Of a DNA stretch of 64,000 nt, positions 31,711 to 40,872 are shown piece by piece. This stretch comes from DAITAZ01 sp036824045 (GTDB lineage Bacteria; Pseudomonadota; Gammaproteobacteria; Burkholderiales; Rhodocyclaceae). How positions within the stretch are numbered: position 1 is the first letter of the stretch; each line of letters starts with the position of its first letter. The notes under the pieces are model-generated. The model saw only the letters and a list, made by a program, of their open reading frames with translations. It was not told the DNA's origin and did not search any database. The stretch spans positions 143,774-207,773 of the forward strand of contig DAITAZ010000001.1 of NCBI GenBank assembly GCA_036824045.1. Reading direction: 5' to 3'. The translations under genes and the position numbers were made by a program.

Positions 31711-31855
31711 CCGCACGGCGTAGGAAATGGGTATAGCCCCCACGTCGGGCGATAACTAGAAATCCTTCGCGGGAGTTAGCGTCTGTTTGACGCCTTGAGC
31801 CGGGAGACCTCGGTCGGGTACAGCCCGCCGCTGCGCACCCGCAGGCGCACAAGCA
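31711..31855 (+). ncRNA. Candidate structured RNA or long leader upstream of lgt
   Basis: Non-coding stretch rich in nested complementarity. It contains CGGtCGGG/CCCGCCG around the loop TACAG (31811-31830), CTGCG/CGCAG (31831-31844), and GATAACT paired imperfectly with AGTTAGC. The two ends can pair roughly (TGCGCTCCGC...GCGGCG region). The CCTTGAGCC...GGGTACAGCC stretch superficially resembles 6S RNA, but a better 6S candidate sits next to zapA. Could be an independent small RNA or the lgt leader. Family unknown. Confidence 0.35.
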
Positions 31856-31861
31856 TTGTCT

Positions 31862-31934
31862 GGCGGTCCCGGTGGCGCTGGCCACCCCGGATATTTCCGG
31901 CCCGTGCCGAACGGGGGACCGCCTTCCGTTTTTC
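31862..31934 (+). ncRNA. Compact four-way junction RNA element with U-rich tail
   Basis: A closing stem GGCGGTCC (31862-31869) with GGACCGCC (31916-31923), perfect over 8 bp, encloses three contiguous perfect hairpins: GGTGGC-GCTG-GCCACC (31871-31886), CCGGA-TATT-TCCGG (31887-31900) and CCCGT-GCCGA-ACGGG (31901-31915). Only one base at the junction is unpaired. A T5 run follows at 31929-31933. It may be an elaborate terminator for the upstream RNA or a separate structured RNA. Confidence 0.55.
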
Positions 31935-32033
31935 CGTCTCCTCCACACGCGCCATTCGGACACTGCCCGGGCCCTGGCTTGGGTAAACTCTCCCGGAGGA
32001 CGCCCCGAGTGTCCGGCACGCCAAGGACTCCGA

Positions 32034-32837
32034 ATGCTGACCCATCCCCAGTTTGATCCGGTGGCCATTGCCATCGGCCCCGTTGCCGTTCGCTGGTACG
32101 GTTTGATGTACCTGCTGGCCTTTACCCTGTTCATCCTGCTTGGGCGACGCCGTATCAGCCAAGGGCTTGCGCAAGGCTGGAGCCGGGAACAACTGGACGA
32201 TCTGCTCTTTTTCGGCGTGCTGGGGGTCGTGATCGGTGGCCGGCTGGGCCAGGTGCTGTTCTTCGAGCCGGGATATTACCTGGCCAACCCGACCGAGATT
32301 CTCGCCGTCTGGAAGGGCGGCATGTCCTTCCACGGCGGCTTTCTCGGCGTGCTGGTGGCCATGGCGTTCTACGCCCGCAAGACGGGACGGGCGTTCCTGC
32401 AAGTGACTGATTTCATCGCGCCGCTTGTCCCCACCGGCCTGGCAGCGGGCCGCATCGGCAACTTCATCAACGGCGAGCTATGGGGCCGGCCTGCTGCCCC
32501 AGACCTGCCCTGGGCCATGATTTTTCCCCATGTGGACGCCTTGCCCCGCCACCCGTCCCAACTCTATCAGGCGGGACTGGAAGGGCTTGCCCTGTTCCTC
32601 GTCCTCTGGGCCTATACCCGTCGCCCCCGGCCAGTGGGAGCGGCCTCGGCCGTGTTCCTGATCGGTTACGGCATTTTCCGCTTCGCCGCCGAGTTCTTCC
32701 GCACCCCGGATGACGGCATCTTCGGCTACCTCAGTTTCGGGATATCCATGGGGCAATGGCTCAGCGTGCCCATGATCCTGGCGGGCATCGCCTTGCTCGC
32801 CACCGCCCTGAAGCCGCCTCCTAACGACAGGCGTTGA
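32034..32837 (+). CDS. lgt: Prolipoprotein diacylglyceryl transferase
   Basis: 267 residues with about seven membrane helices. The signature GRIGNFINGELWGR and the motif GGMSFHGGFLG are present. It transfers diacylglycerol from phosphatidylglycerol to the lipobox Cys of lipoproteins in the inner membrane. The ATG at 32034 has AAGGACTC upstream and gives the usual start MLTHPQFDPVAIAIGP. Its last 17 bases overlap the 3' end of convergent pyrF. Confidence 0.96.
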   Translation: MLTHPQFDPVAIAIGPVAVRWYGLMYLLAFTLFILLGRRRISQGLAQGWSREQLDDLLFFGVLGVVIGGRLGQVLFFEPGYYLANPTEILAVWKGGMSFHGGFLGVLVAMAFYARKTGRAFLQVTDFIAPLVPTGLAAGRIGNFINGELWGRPAAPDLPWAMIFPHVDALPRHPSQLYQAGLEGLALFLVLWAYTRRPRPVGAASAVFLIGYGIFRFAAEFFRTPDDGIFGYLSFGISMGQWLSVPMILAGIALLATALKPPPNDRR

Positions 32838-33633
32838 TCGCGTCCCGGGTGGCGATGGCGACCTGTCTGGCAGCGGCGGCAAAGTCCTCGCCCTGACCCG
32901 CATACAGGATGGCGCGGGAAGAATTGATCATCAGTCCAGTCCCGTCGGTGCAACGACCGGCAGCCATGGTGGCTGCCACATCCCCCCCCTGGGCGCCGAT
33001 CCCCGGCACCAGCAGTGGCATGTCGCCCACGATGCGCCTTACCTCGCCAAGCTCCCGAGGGAAGGTGGCGCCCACCACCAGCGCACATCGCCCCCCCGGG
33101 TCCCAGTGGCCCGACACAAGTTCCGCCACATGTTGGTAGAGGGGGCGGCCTCCGGTGTCGAGAAACTGGAGGTCGCTTCCACCGGGGTTGGAAGTCCGAC
33201 ACAGGACGATCACCCCGCGGTCCGGCCACTCCAGGTAAGGCTCCACTGAATCCCGGCCCATGTACGGATTCACTGTCACTGCGTCGGCTCTGTAGCGTTC
33301 AAAGGCCTCTCGGGCGTACTGCTCCGCGGTACTGCCAATGTCTCCCCGTTTGGAGTCCAGCAAGACAGGAATTCCCGGTGCCCGCTCGTGGATGTAGGCG
33401 ACCAGCGCTTCCAGTTGAGCCTCTGCCCGCTCCGCGGCAAAGTAGGCAATCTGGGGCTTGTAGGCACAAACCAGATCGGCCGTTGCATCCACGATCCCGC
33501 GGCAAAATTCGTAAATGGCATCGGTGCGCCCTTGGAGATGAAGCGGAAAGCGGCTTGGATCCGGATCAAGCCCCACGCACAGCAGGGAATGGCTGGCCGC
33601 CCAGGCGGCCCGGAGAGCTTCTGCGAATTTCAT
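32821..33633 (-). CDS. pyrF: Orotidine-5'-phosphate decarboxylase (subfamily 2)
   Basis: 270 residues. Last step of UMP synthesis. The catalytic motif DSKRGDIGSTA is intact; SLLCVGLDPD near the N terminus and LVPGIGAQGGD near the C terminus identify the long type-2 form. The ATG at 33633 (MKFAEALRAAW) fits the family start. An alternative ATG at 33669 adds 12 residues and cannot be excluded, since neither has a strong ribosome binding site. Confidence 0.94.
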   Translation of the reverse strand: MKFAEALRAAWAASHSLLCVGLDPDPSRFPLHLQGRTDAIYEFCRGIVDATADLVCAYKPQIAYFAAERAEAQLEALVAYIHERAPGIPVLLDSKRGDIGSTAEQYAREAFERYRADAVTVNPYMGRDSVEPYLEWPDRGVIVLCRTSNPGGSDLQFLDTGGRPLYQHVAELVSGHWDPGGRCALVVGATFPRELGEVRRIVGDMPLLVPGIGAQGGDVAATMAAGRCTDGTGLMINSSRAILYAGQGEDFAAAARQVAIATRDAINACR

Positions 33634-33766
33634 GAGGAAAGAGTCTGAATAGGGTTCCTGACGTGCCATTTTACCCGCCGCCGGCACCGTCCCGGTGCAG
33701 GCGCCCAAGTTCTGCTTGTGTTACCGTTGGCCCCGTTTTTCAAACCACTTGAGGGAGTGGATACCC

Positions 33767-34243
33767 ATGACAACAAGACCTTTCAAGATTCTCGGCATTC
33801 AGCAAATCGCCATCGGCGGACCGTCCAAGGAGCGGCTCAAGACCCTGTGGGTCGACAAGCTTGGGCTGGAAGTGACGGGCAACTTTGTTTCGGAACGTGA
33901 AAACGTGGATGAGGACATCTGCGCCATGGGCAGCGGCCCGTTCAAGGTGGAAGTTGACCTGATGCAACCGCTCGATCCCGAAAAGAAACCCGCCGTACAC
34001 GCCACGCCGCTCAACCATGTGGGCTTGTGGGTGGACGATCTGCCCAAGGCCGTGGAATGGCTCAGTGCCAACGGCGTGCGTTTTGCCCCCGGCGGCATCC
34101 GGCGCGGGGCCGCCGGATTCGACATCACCTTTCTCCACCCCAAAGGCAATGAGGAGTTCCCCGTTGGGGGTGAAGGTGTATTGATCGAACTGGTGCAGGC
34201 GCCCCCGGAAGTAGTGGAAGCATTCGCCAAACTGGCCGGCTGA
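33767..34243 (+). CDS. VOC family protein, methylmalonyl-CoA epimerase-like
   Basis: 158 residues with two vicinal-oxygen-chelate repeats. The second half (NHVGLWVDDLPKAVEWLSANGV, FLHPKGNEE and VLIELVQAP) closely resembles methylmalonyl-CoA epimerase and supplies a His and a Glu metal ligand. In the first repeat the expected His is replaced by Gln (IQQIAIGG). It lies 2.4 kb from the propionyl-CoA operon, which has no epimerase gene of its own. The alternative is a lactoylglutathione-lyase-like enzyme. GAGGGAGTGG gives a clear ribosome binding site. Confidence 0.75.
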   Translation: MTTRPFKILGIQQIAIGGPSKERLKTLWVDKLGLEVTGNFVSERENVDEDICAMGSGPFKVEVDLMQPLDPEKKPAVHATPLNHVGLWVDDLPKAVEWLSANGVRFAPGGIRRGAAGFDITFLHPKGNEEFPVGGEGVLIELVQAPPEVVEAFAKLAG

Positions 34244-34261
34244 AATCGGCCACTCACTCCG

Positions 34262-34295
34262 AAAACAAAGGGGCCCGTTCGGGCCCCTTGTTTTG
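34262..34295. terminator. Bidirectional terminator
   Basis: AAAACAAaGGGGCCC (34262-34276) pairs with GGGCCCCttGTTTT around GTTC. The A- and T-rich arms suit both the VOC gene and the convergent metallopeptidase gene. Confidence 0.9.
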
Positions 34296-34312
34296 TCCGG
34301 AGACAGCAAGGC

Positions 34313-35194
34313 TCAAAGCTGGCGCGACGAAAAGGTATCGCACTCGCGGAAGCTGCCACTCTGGATGCCCCGACGGAACCAGCGCACCCGTTGCTCCGAA
34401 CTGCCATGGGTGAAGCTGTCGGGCACCGCATAGCCTTGGGCCTGCTTTTGCAGCCGGTCATCGCCGATGGCGGCGGCGGCCGTCAGCGCCTCTTCTATGT
34501 CGCCCTGCTCCAGGATATTGCGGGCCTGATTGGCGTGGTGCGCCCAGACACCGGCCAAACAATCGGCTTGCAGCTCGAGCCGAATCGACAGCGCGTTGGC
34601 CTGGGCCTGGCCTCCTCGGCGCTGCGCCGCCTCGACTTTCTCGGAAATGCCAAGCTGGTGCTGCACATGGTGCCCAATCTCATGGGCAATCACATAAGCT
34701 TGGGCGAAATCTCCAGGTGCGCGAAAACGCTGCTGCAGCTCCCGGAAGAAGGCCAGATCGAGGTAGACCTTTTCGTCCGCGGGGCAATAGAACGGTCCCA
34801 TCGCCGCCTGCCCCACGCCGCAGGCACTGCGCGTCGCCCCGGAATACAGCACCAGACGGGGCTCCCGGTACTCCTTTCCGGCCTGACGGAACAGGGTCTT
34901 CCAGGTGTCCTCGGTGTCGCCCAGGACGACCGAGACAAAGCGACCCATTTCGTCGTCCGCGCCACCGGCTGCGCCGCTTTGCTGCTGCGGGGGGGCTTGG
35001 GTCGGCGCCTCCACCACGCCCTGGTTGAGGATGGCGGTCGGATCCACCCCAAAGAAATACCAGGCCGCCAGCGCCATGATGATCGTCCCCAGACCAATGG
35101 AGCGCCCACCGACCGGAAGACCTCCACCACCGCCACCACCGCCACCCCGCCGGTCTTCCACGTTGTCACTTTGTCGTCCGCCTTCCCAACGCAT
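34313..35194 (-). CDS. ypfJ: YpfJ-type neutral zinc metallopeptidase
   Basis: 293 residues. One membrane anchor (IGLGTIIMALAAWYFFGV, about 33-50) then a globular domain with the zinc-binding HExxH motif in IAHEIGHHVQHQLG (about 170). Conserved SACGVGQAAMGPFYCP and GSSEQRVRWF motifs define the KPN_02809/YpfJ family. Physiological substrate unknown. A run of nine glycines (encoded by repeated GGY codons) separates the polar N terminus from the anchor. It converges with the VOC gene through a shared terminator. Confidence 0.9.
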   Translation of the reverse strand: MRWEGGRQSDNVEDRRGGGGGGGGGLPVGGRSIGLGTIIMALAAWYFFGVDPTAILNQGVVEAPTQAPPQQQSGAAGGADDEMGRFVSVVLGDTEDTWKTLFRQAGKEYREPRLVLYSGATRSACGVGQAAMGPFYCPADEKVYLDLAFFRELQQRFRAPGDFAQAYVIAHEIGHHVQHQLGISEKVEAAQRRGGQAQANALSIRLELQADCLAGVWAHHANQARNILEQGDIEEALTAAAAIGDDRLQKQAQGYAVPDSFTHGSSEQRVRWFRRGIQSGSFRECDTFSSRQL

Positions 35195-35364
35195 GCCAGA
35201 ATCCCCCGTCCGTTATTCTAGGCATGGATTTTAGCAACCCGGAACGGCCGTACGGCACGCAGCCCGGGGTTCCCGCCTCAAAGAGTGTCAATTTTGTAAA
35301 GCGGGCTTGCCGGCCGGAGGCCGTTCATCTAGCGTGAGGGGCAATTCTTGCAGGAGACCGCTTC

Positions 35365-36105
35365 GTGCCCGCCCCGATTCCGCGCCCACTGACACTTCCC
35401 GACATCAGCCAGGCCCTGCGCGATGCCGGCGCGGTGCTGGCCCGCACGCCCTTGGTGAGTACAGCTTTCACCCTGGTGTTCGCCTGTGCCGGCGCAGTGC
35501 TGGCGATCGTGCTGTGGCGGCTGGGCCTCACCTTGATGCTGTTGCCACTCGCCAGCGGTTTCATGTTGATCGGCCCGGCCTTCCTGGGTGGGTTCTTCCG
35601 CATCCGTCACGCCCTGCGCACCCGGGGCGAAGCGGGTTTCGGCGATATCGTCGCCGGACTGTTTTCCACCTCCGCGGAGCTATGGGCGCTGTCGCTGATC
35701 CTCGCCTTCCTGTTTTTCATCTGGATCACGGACGCCGGTGTGCTCTACAGCTTTACCGTGGGAGGCGACGTGGCGGACTGGCTGGAGTCCTCGGCCGAGG
35801 TCGGGGGCATCCAGCACTTCCTGTTCTGGGGCTCGCTGATGGGGGCGGTTCTGGCCACTGCGAGCTACGTGATCTCGGTATTCTCCGTCCCACTGCTGCT
35901 GGAACGCCGCGCCTCGCTGGTGGCCGCGGTCATTGCCAGCGTGCACGCGGTGCGCATCGCGCCCGTCGCCTGCCTGGTCTGGGGCGCTCTGCTGGCTGCC
36001 ACCCTGATCCCCAGCGCGCTCTTCCCTCCCCTTCTGCTGCTCACACTGCCCCTCATGTCCTACGCCAGCGAGGGCATCTATCGCCGGGTATTTCCGGCGG
36101 GTTAA
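35365..36105 (+). CDS. DUF2189 family membrane protein
   Basis: 246 residues starting at GTG 35365, preceded by CAGGAG at a good distance. Five or six membrane segments, e.g. TAFTLVFACAGAVLAIVLW and LWALSLILAFLFFIWIT. The PAFLGGFFRI and VFSVPLLLERR stretches fit DUF2189. It resembles in layout the two BPSS1780-like proteins at 26.8-28.4 kb. Function unknown. Convergent with the propionyl-CoA carboxylase operon. Confidence 0.75.
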   Translation: MPAPIPRPLTLPDISQALRDAGAVLARTPLVSTAFTLVFACAGAVLAIVLWRLGLTLMLLPLASGFMLIGPAFLGGFFRIRHALRTRGEAGFGDIVAGLFSTSAELWALSLILAFLFFIWITDAGVLYSFTVGGDVADWLESSAEVGGIQHFLFWGSLMGAVLATASYVISVFSVPLLLERRASLVAAVIASVHAVRIAPVACLVWGALLAATLIPSALFPPLLLLTLPLMSYASEGIYRRVFPAG

Positions 36106-36122
36106 CACGAAACACATCAAGC

Positions 36123-36155
36123 AAAAAAAGGCGGCCAACCCGCCGGCTGGCCGCC
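36123..36155 (-). terminator. Terminator of the mcm-meaB-pccB-pccA operon
   Basis: GGCGGCCA (36130-36137) pairs with TGGCCGCC (36148-36155). On the minus strand the stem is followed directly by seven T residues. It lies 26 bases beyond the pccA stop. Confidence 0.9.
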
Positions 36156-36181
36156 CTCCTCGTCAATGAAACCGCCGCAGC

Positions 36182-38185
36182 TTACTCGAAGCGGATAATA
36201 GCCTGATCCACGGAAAGGCTCTCGCCTGGCTTCGCCATCACTTCGGCAACCACGCAGTCTTGATCTGCCTTGAGAATGTTTTCCATCTTCATGGCTTCGA
36301 TCACGGCCAGCTTTTCACCCGCCTTCACCTCCTGCCCCACCTTGACCGCCACTTCCCGCAGCAAACCCGGCATGGGGGAGAGCAGGAACTTGGACAGATC
36401 GGGCGGCAGCTTTTCGGGCATCAACGCCAGCAAATCGGCGGCACGAGCGCTCATGACCATGAAGTCGCCCCGGGTACCCCAGTGGAACAGGCTGTACTTG
36501 AGGCGATGCCGCTCGACCTGAAGCGTAAATGGCTCGCCATTGCAGGTACCGGTCAGCAGGGATTCACCCAGCTTCCAGTCCGAACGGATGTCGTAGGTCT
36601 TGCCGTCAAGCTCCACATGGTATCCACCAGGAACGGGGCGAGCCACGACAGAAGCGTGCTCGTTGCCCTCGGCACCGATCCGCACCACCATCCACTTGTC
36701 GCTGACGATCCGCTCGTGACCAGCCAGTTGGCCGGAAACGCTGGCAGCACGATCGATATAGCGACGGTGGACAAAAACTGCCACGGAGGTGAGCAGCGCC
36801 GGGTCATCGTGGGGCACCATGGAGGCATCGAAGCCCTTCGGGTATTCCTTGGCGATGAAGCCCGTGTCGAAGATGCCCGACTGGAAGCGGGCATGCTGCA
36901 TCAGCGCCGCCTGGAAGGGAATGTTGGAACTGATGCCACGGATCACGAAGGCGTTGAGCGCGTCACGCATGCGGCTGATAGCCTCGGCGCGGTCCTTACC
37001 ATGGACGATGAGCTTGGCGATCATCGAGTCGTAGAACATCGAGATCTCGCCGCCATCGTAGACGCCGGTATCGACCCGCACCTGTCCGTCCACTTCGGCG
37101 GGAGGCTGGAACTTCACCAGACGCCCGGTGGAAGGCAGGAAGCCCCGGAACGGGTCTTCGGCGTTGATCCGGCATTCCATGGACCAGCCGTTGATGCCCA
37201 CCTCGGCCTGGCTGATGGGCAGCTTTTCGCCGTAGGCAACGCGGATCATCTGCTCGACGAGGTCGAGGCCGGTAATCAGTTCGGTGACCGGGTGCTCCAC
37301 CTGCAAACGGGTGTTCATTTCCAGGAAGTAGAACTCCTTGGTCGCGCCGGACACGACGAACTCGACGGTACCTGCCGATTCGTAATTCACGGCACGGGCC
37401 AGGGCCACGGCCTGCTCGCCCATCGCCTTGCGCATCTCCGCATCGACGAACGGCGACGGCGCCTCCTCGATCACCTTCTGGTGGCGGCGCTGGATCGAGC
37501 AGTCACGCTCATTCAGGTACACGTAGTTGCCGTGGGAGTCGCCCAGCACCTGGATTTCGATGTGGCGGGGTTCCAGCACGTACTTTTCGATGAAGACGCG
37601 GTCGTCACCAAAGGAGTTGCGCGCTTCATTCACGCAGGAGGAGAAGCCCTCGAACGCCTCGGCGTCGTTGTACGCCACCCGCAGACCCTTGCCGCCGCCA
37701 CCGGCGGAGGCCTTGATCATCACCGGATAGCCGATCTTCTTGGCGATCTCCACCGCTTCGGCCGGACCGGCGATGGCATCGTTGTAGCCCGGAATGGTAT
37801 TGACCTTGGCTTCGATCGCGAGCTTCTTGGACTCGATCTTGTCGCCCATCTTGGCAACCGAATAATGCTTCGGGCCGATGAACTTGATGCCTTCTTCTTC
37901 CAGGCGACGGGAAAACTCTGCGTTCTCGGACAGAAAGCCGTAACCCGGGTGGACCGCTTCAGCGCCGGTTTGCTTGCAGGCGGCGATGATCTTGTCCATG
38001 ACCAGGTAGGACTCTTTGGAAGCAGCCGGCCCGATGCACACAGCCTCGTCGGCCAGATCCACATGCAGGGCGTCCTTGTCCGCCTCGGAATACACGGCGA
38101 CGGTCGCAATGCCCATCTTGCGGGCGGTCTTGATCACGCGGCAGGCGATTTCGCCGCGGTTGGCGATGAGAATCTTCTTGAACAT
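36182..38185 (-). CDS. pccA: Propionyl-CoA carboxylase alpha subunit (biotin carboxylase-BCCP)
   Basis: 667 residues. Biotin carboxylase domain from MFKKILIANRGEIACR, ATP-grasp motif KASAGGGGKGLR, and FLEMNTRLQVEHPVTE; the biotinyl domain ends the protein with EAMKMEN (Lys about 634). It carboxylates biotin for transfer to propionyl-CoA by the beta subunit. Last gene of the operon, 21 bases after pccB. An acetyl-CoA or methylcrotonyl-CoA carboxylase is less likely given the mutase and MeaB in the same operon. Confidence 0.95.
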   Translation of the reverse strand: MFKKILIANRGEIACRVIKTARKMGIATVAVYSEADKDALHVDLADEAVCIGPAASKESYLVMDKIIAACKQTGAEAVHPGYGFLSENAEFSRRLEEEGIKFIGPKHYSVAKMGDKIESKKLAIEAKVNTIPGYNDAIAGPAEAVEIAKKIGYPVMIKASAGGGGKGLRVAYNDAEAFEGFSSCVNEARNSFGDDRVFIEKYVLEPRHIEIQVLGDSHGNYVYLNERDCSIQRRHQKVIEEAPSPFVDAEMRKAMGEQAVALARAVNYESAGTVEFVVSGATKEFYFLEMNTRLQVEHPVTELITGLDLVEQMIRVAYGEKLPISQAEVGINGWSMECRINAEDPFRGFLPSTGRLVKFQPPAEVDGQVRVDTGVYDGGEISMFYDSMIAKLIVHGKDRAEAISRMRDALNAFVIRGISSNIPFQAALMQHARFQSGIFDTGFIAKEYPKGFDASMVPHDDPALLTSVAVFVHRRYIDRAASVSGQLAGHERIVSDKWMVVRIGAEGNEHASVVARPVPGGYHVELDGKTYDIRSDWKLGESLLTGTCNGEPFTLQVERHRLKYSLFHWGTRGDFMVMSARAADLLALMPEKLPPDLSKFLLSPMPGLLREVAVKVGQEVKAGEKLAVIEAMKMENILKADQDCVVAEVMAKPGESLSVDQAIIRFE

Positions 38186-38206
38186 AGTCCTATTCCTCCC
38201 CGACGC

Positions 38207-39739
<1,533 letters not shown>

Positions 39740-39839
39740 GTCTAACCTCCCAAACGAAAATTACCTTTACGCCCGCGCCAGCCCCTGACCAGCCACGGTT
39801 CGTAATGACCTAGATTTCTGTTCCGATTCGGGCCTCCGC

Positions 39840-40850
39840 TCAGGTCGGCGCCCCCAAGTAAGAAAGAAGCTGTCGCGCCGCGCCAGCGGGTGTCGCCCGC
39901 CCCTGCTCCACGGAGCGCGACAGTTGGGGCAGATCGCCCGCCACCTGCGGATGCTCGCGGAAACGGGCGCGCAACCCCTGATCGATCAATTCCCACATCC
40001 ACGCCAAGGCCTGATGCTGCCGCTTGGCGGCGAACTCTCCGGACGCCTCCATCGTCGCACGGTACCTTTCCACCGTTTCCCAGAAGGCTCCGATGCCATC
40101 CTTTTGCAACGCGGAAAGTGTCAGCACCGGCGGATCCCAGTTGGGCGAAGCGTGGCGCAGCATACCCATCGCGCTCCGAATCTGCGAACGCGCCAGTTGA
40201 GCCGCCCGTGGATCAATGTCCGCCTTGTTGATCACGATCAGGTCGGCAATCTCCATGATTCCCTTCTTGATCGCCTGCAGGTCGTCCCCTGCATTCGGCA
40301 ACTGCAGCAGGCAGAAGATGTCTGTCATGCCCGCCACCGCGGTTTCCGACTGCCCCACCCCCACCGTCTCCACGATGATCACATCGAAGCCCGCCGCCTC
40401 GCACACCAGCATCGCCTCCCGGGTTTTCTCCGCCACTCCGCCCAAGGAACCGGCAGACGGGCTGGGCCGTATGAAGGCCGCGGGGTTTTGCGACAGCAGC
40501 TCCATCCGGGTCTTGTCACCCAGTATGGACCCTCCGGTCAGCGACGAAGAGGGGTCCACGGCCAGCACCGCCACCCGGCGCCCCTGTTCAATCAAGTACA
40601 AGCCCAGTGCTTCGATGAAGGTGGACTTGCCCACCCCCGGGACTCCCGAGATGCCCACCCGCAAGGCCTTTCCGGAATGGGGCAACAGGCCCTCCAGTAC
40701 GGTTTGGGCGCGTGCCCGATGATCCGGCCGCTGGGACTCGATCAGGGTGATGGTTTTCGCCAGGGGGCGGAGCTGACGTGCGACGACCCCGTCCACCAGT
40801 GACTGGTCAACGGGGCCGAGGCAGCCTGCCGCCGGGGCAGTTGCGTTCAT
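39840..40850 (-). CDS. meaB: MeaB, G-protein chaperone of methylmalonyl-CoA mutase
   Basis: 336 residues. P-loop GVPGVGKST (69-77), switch region VDPSSSLTGGSILGDKTRM, base-recognition NKAD, and ETVGVGQSE. It loads and protects adenosylcobalamin in methylmalonyl-CoA mutase using GTP. Located 22 bases downstream of mcm, the classical arrangement. The older name argK refers to the same family. Confidence 0.94.
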   Translation of the reverse strand: MNATAPAAGCLGPVDQSLVDGVVARQLRPLAKTITLIESQRPDHRARAQTVLEGLLPHSGKALRVGISGVPGVGKSTFIEALGLYLIEQGRRVAVLAVDPSSSLTGGSILGDKTRMELLSQNPAAFIRPSPSAGSLGGVAEKTREAMLVCEAAGFDVIIVETVGVGQSETAVAGMTDIFCLLQLPNAGDDLQAIKKGIMEIADLIVINKADIDPRAAQLARSQIRSAMGMLRHASPNWDPPVLTLSALQKDGIGAFWETVERYRATMEASGEFAAKRQHQALAWMWELIDQGLRARFREHPQVAGDLPQLSRSVEQGRATPAGAARQLLSYLGAPT

Positions 40851-40872
40851 GCGGCGTTAAATCAAACGTATG

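Noticed and set aside
31711..31855. 6S RNA upstream of lgt
   Set aside because: CCTTGAGCC...GGGTACAGCC looks like the E. coli 6S 3' half, but the 5' half lacks TGTTCG and the zapA-linked locus at 48443-48620 fits far better.
34313..35194. Poly-glycine stretch in the metallopeptidase as an assembly or frameshift artefact
   Set aside because: The GGY repeat keeps frame and joins a normal N terminus to the membrane anchor; such stretches occur in YpfJ-type proteins.
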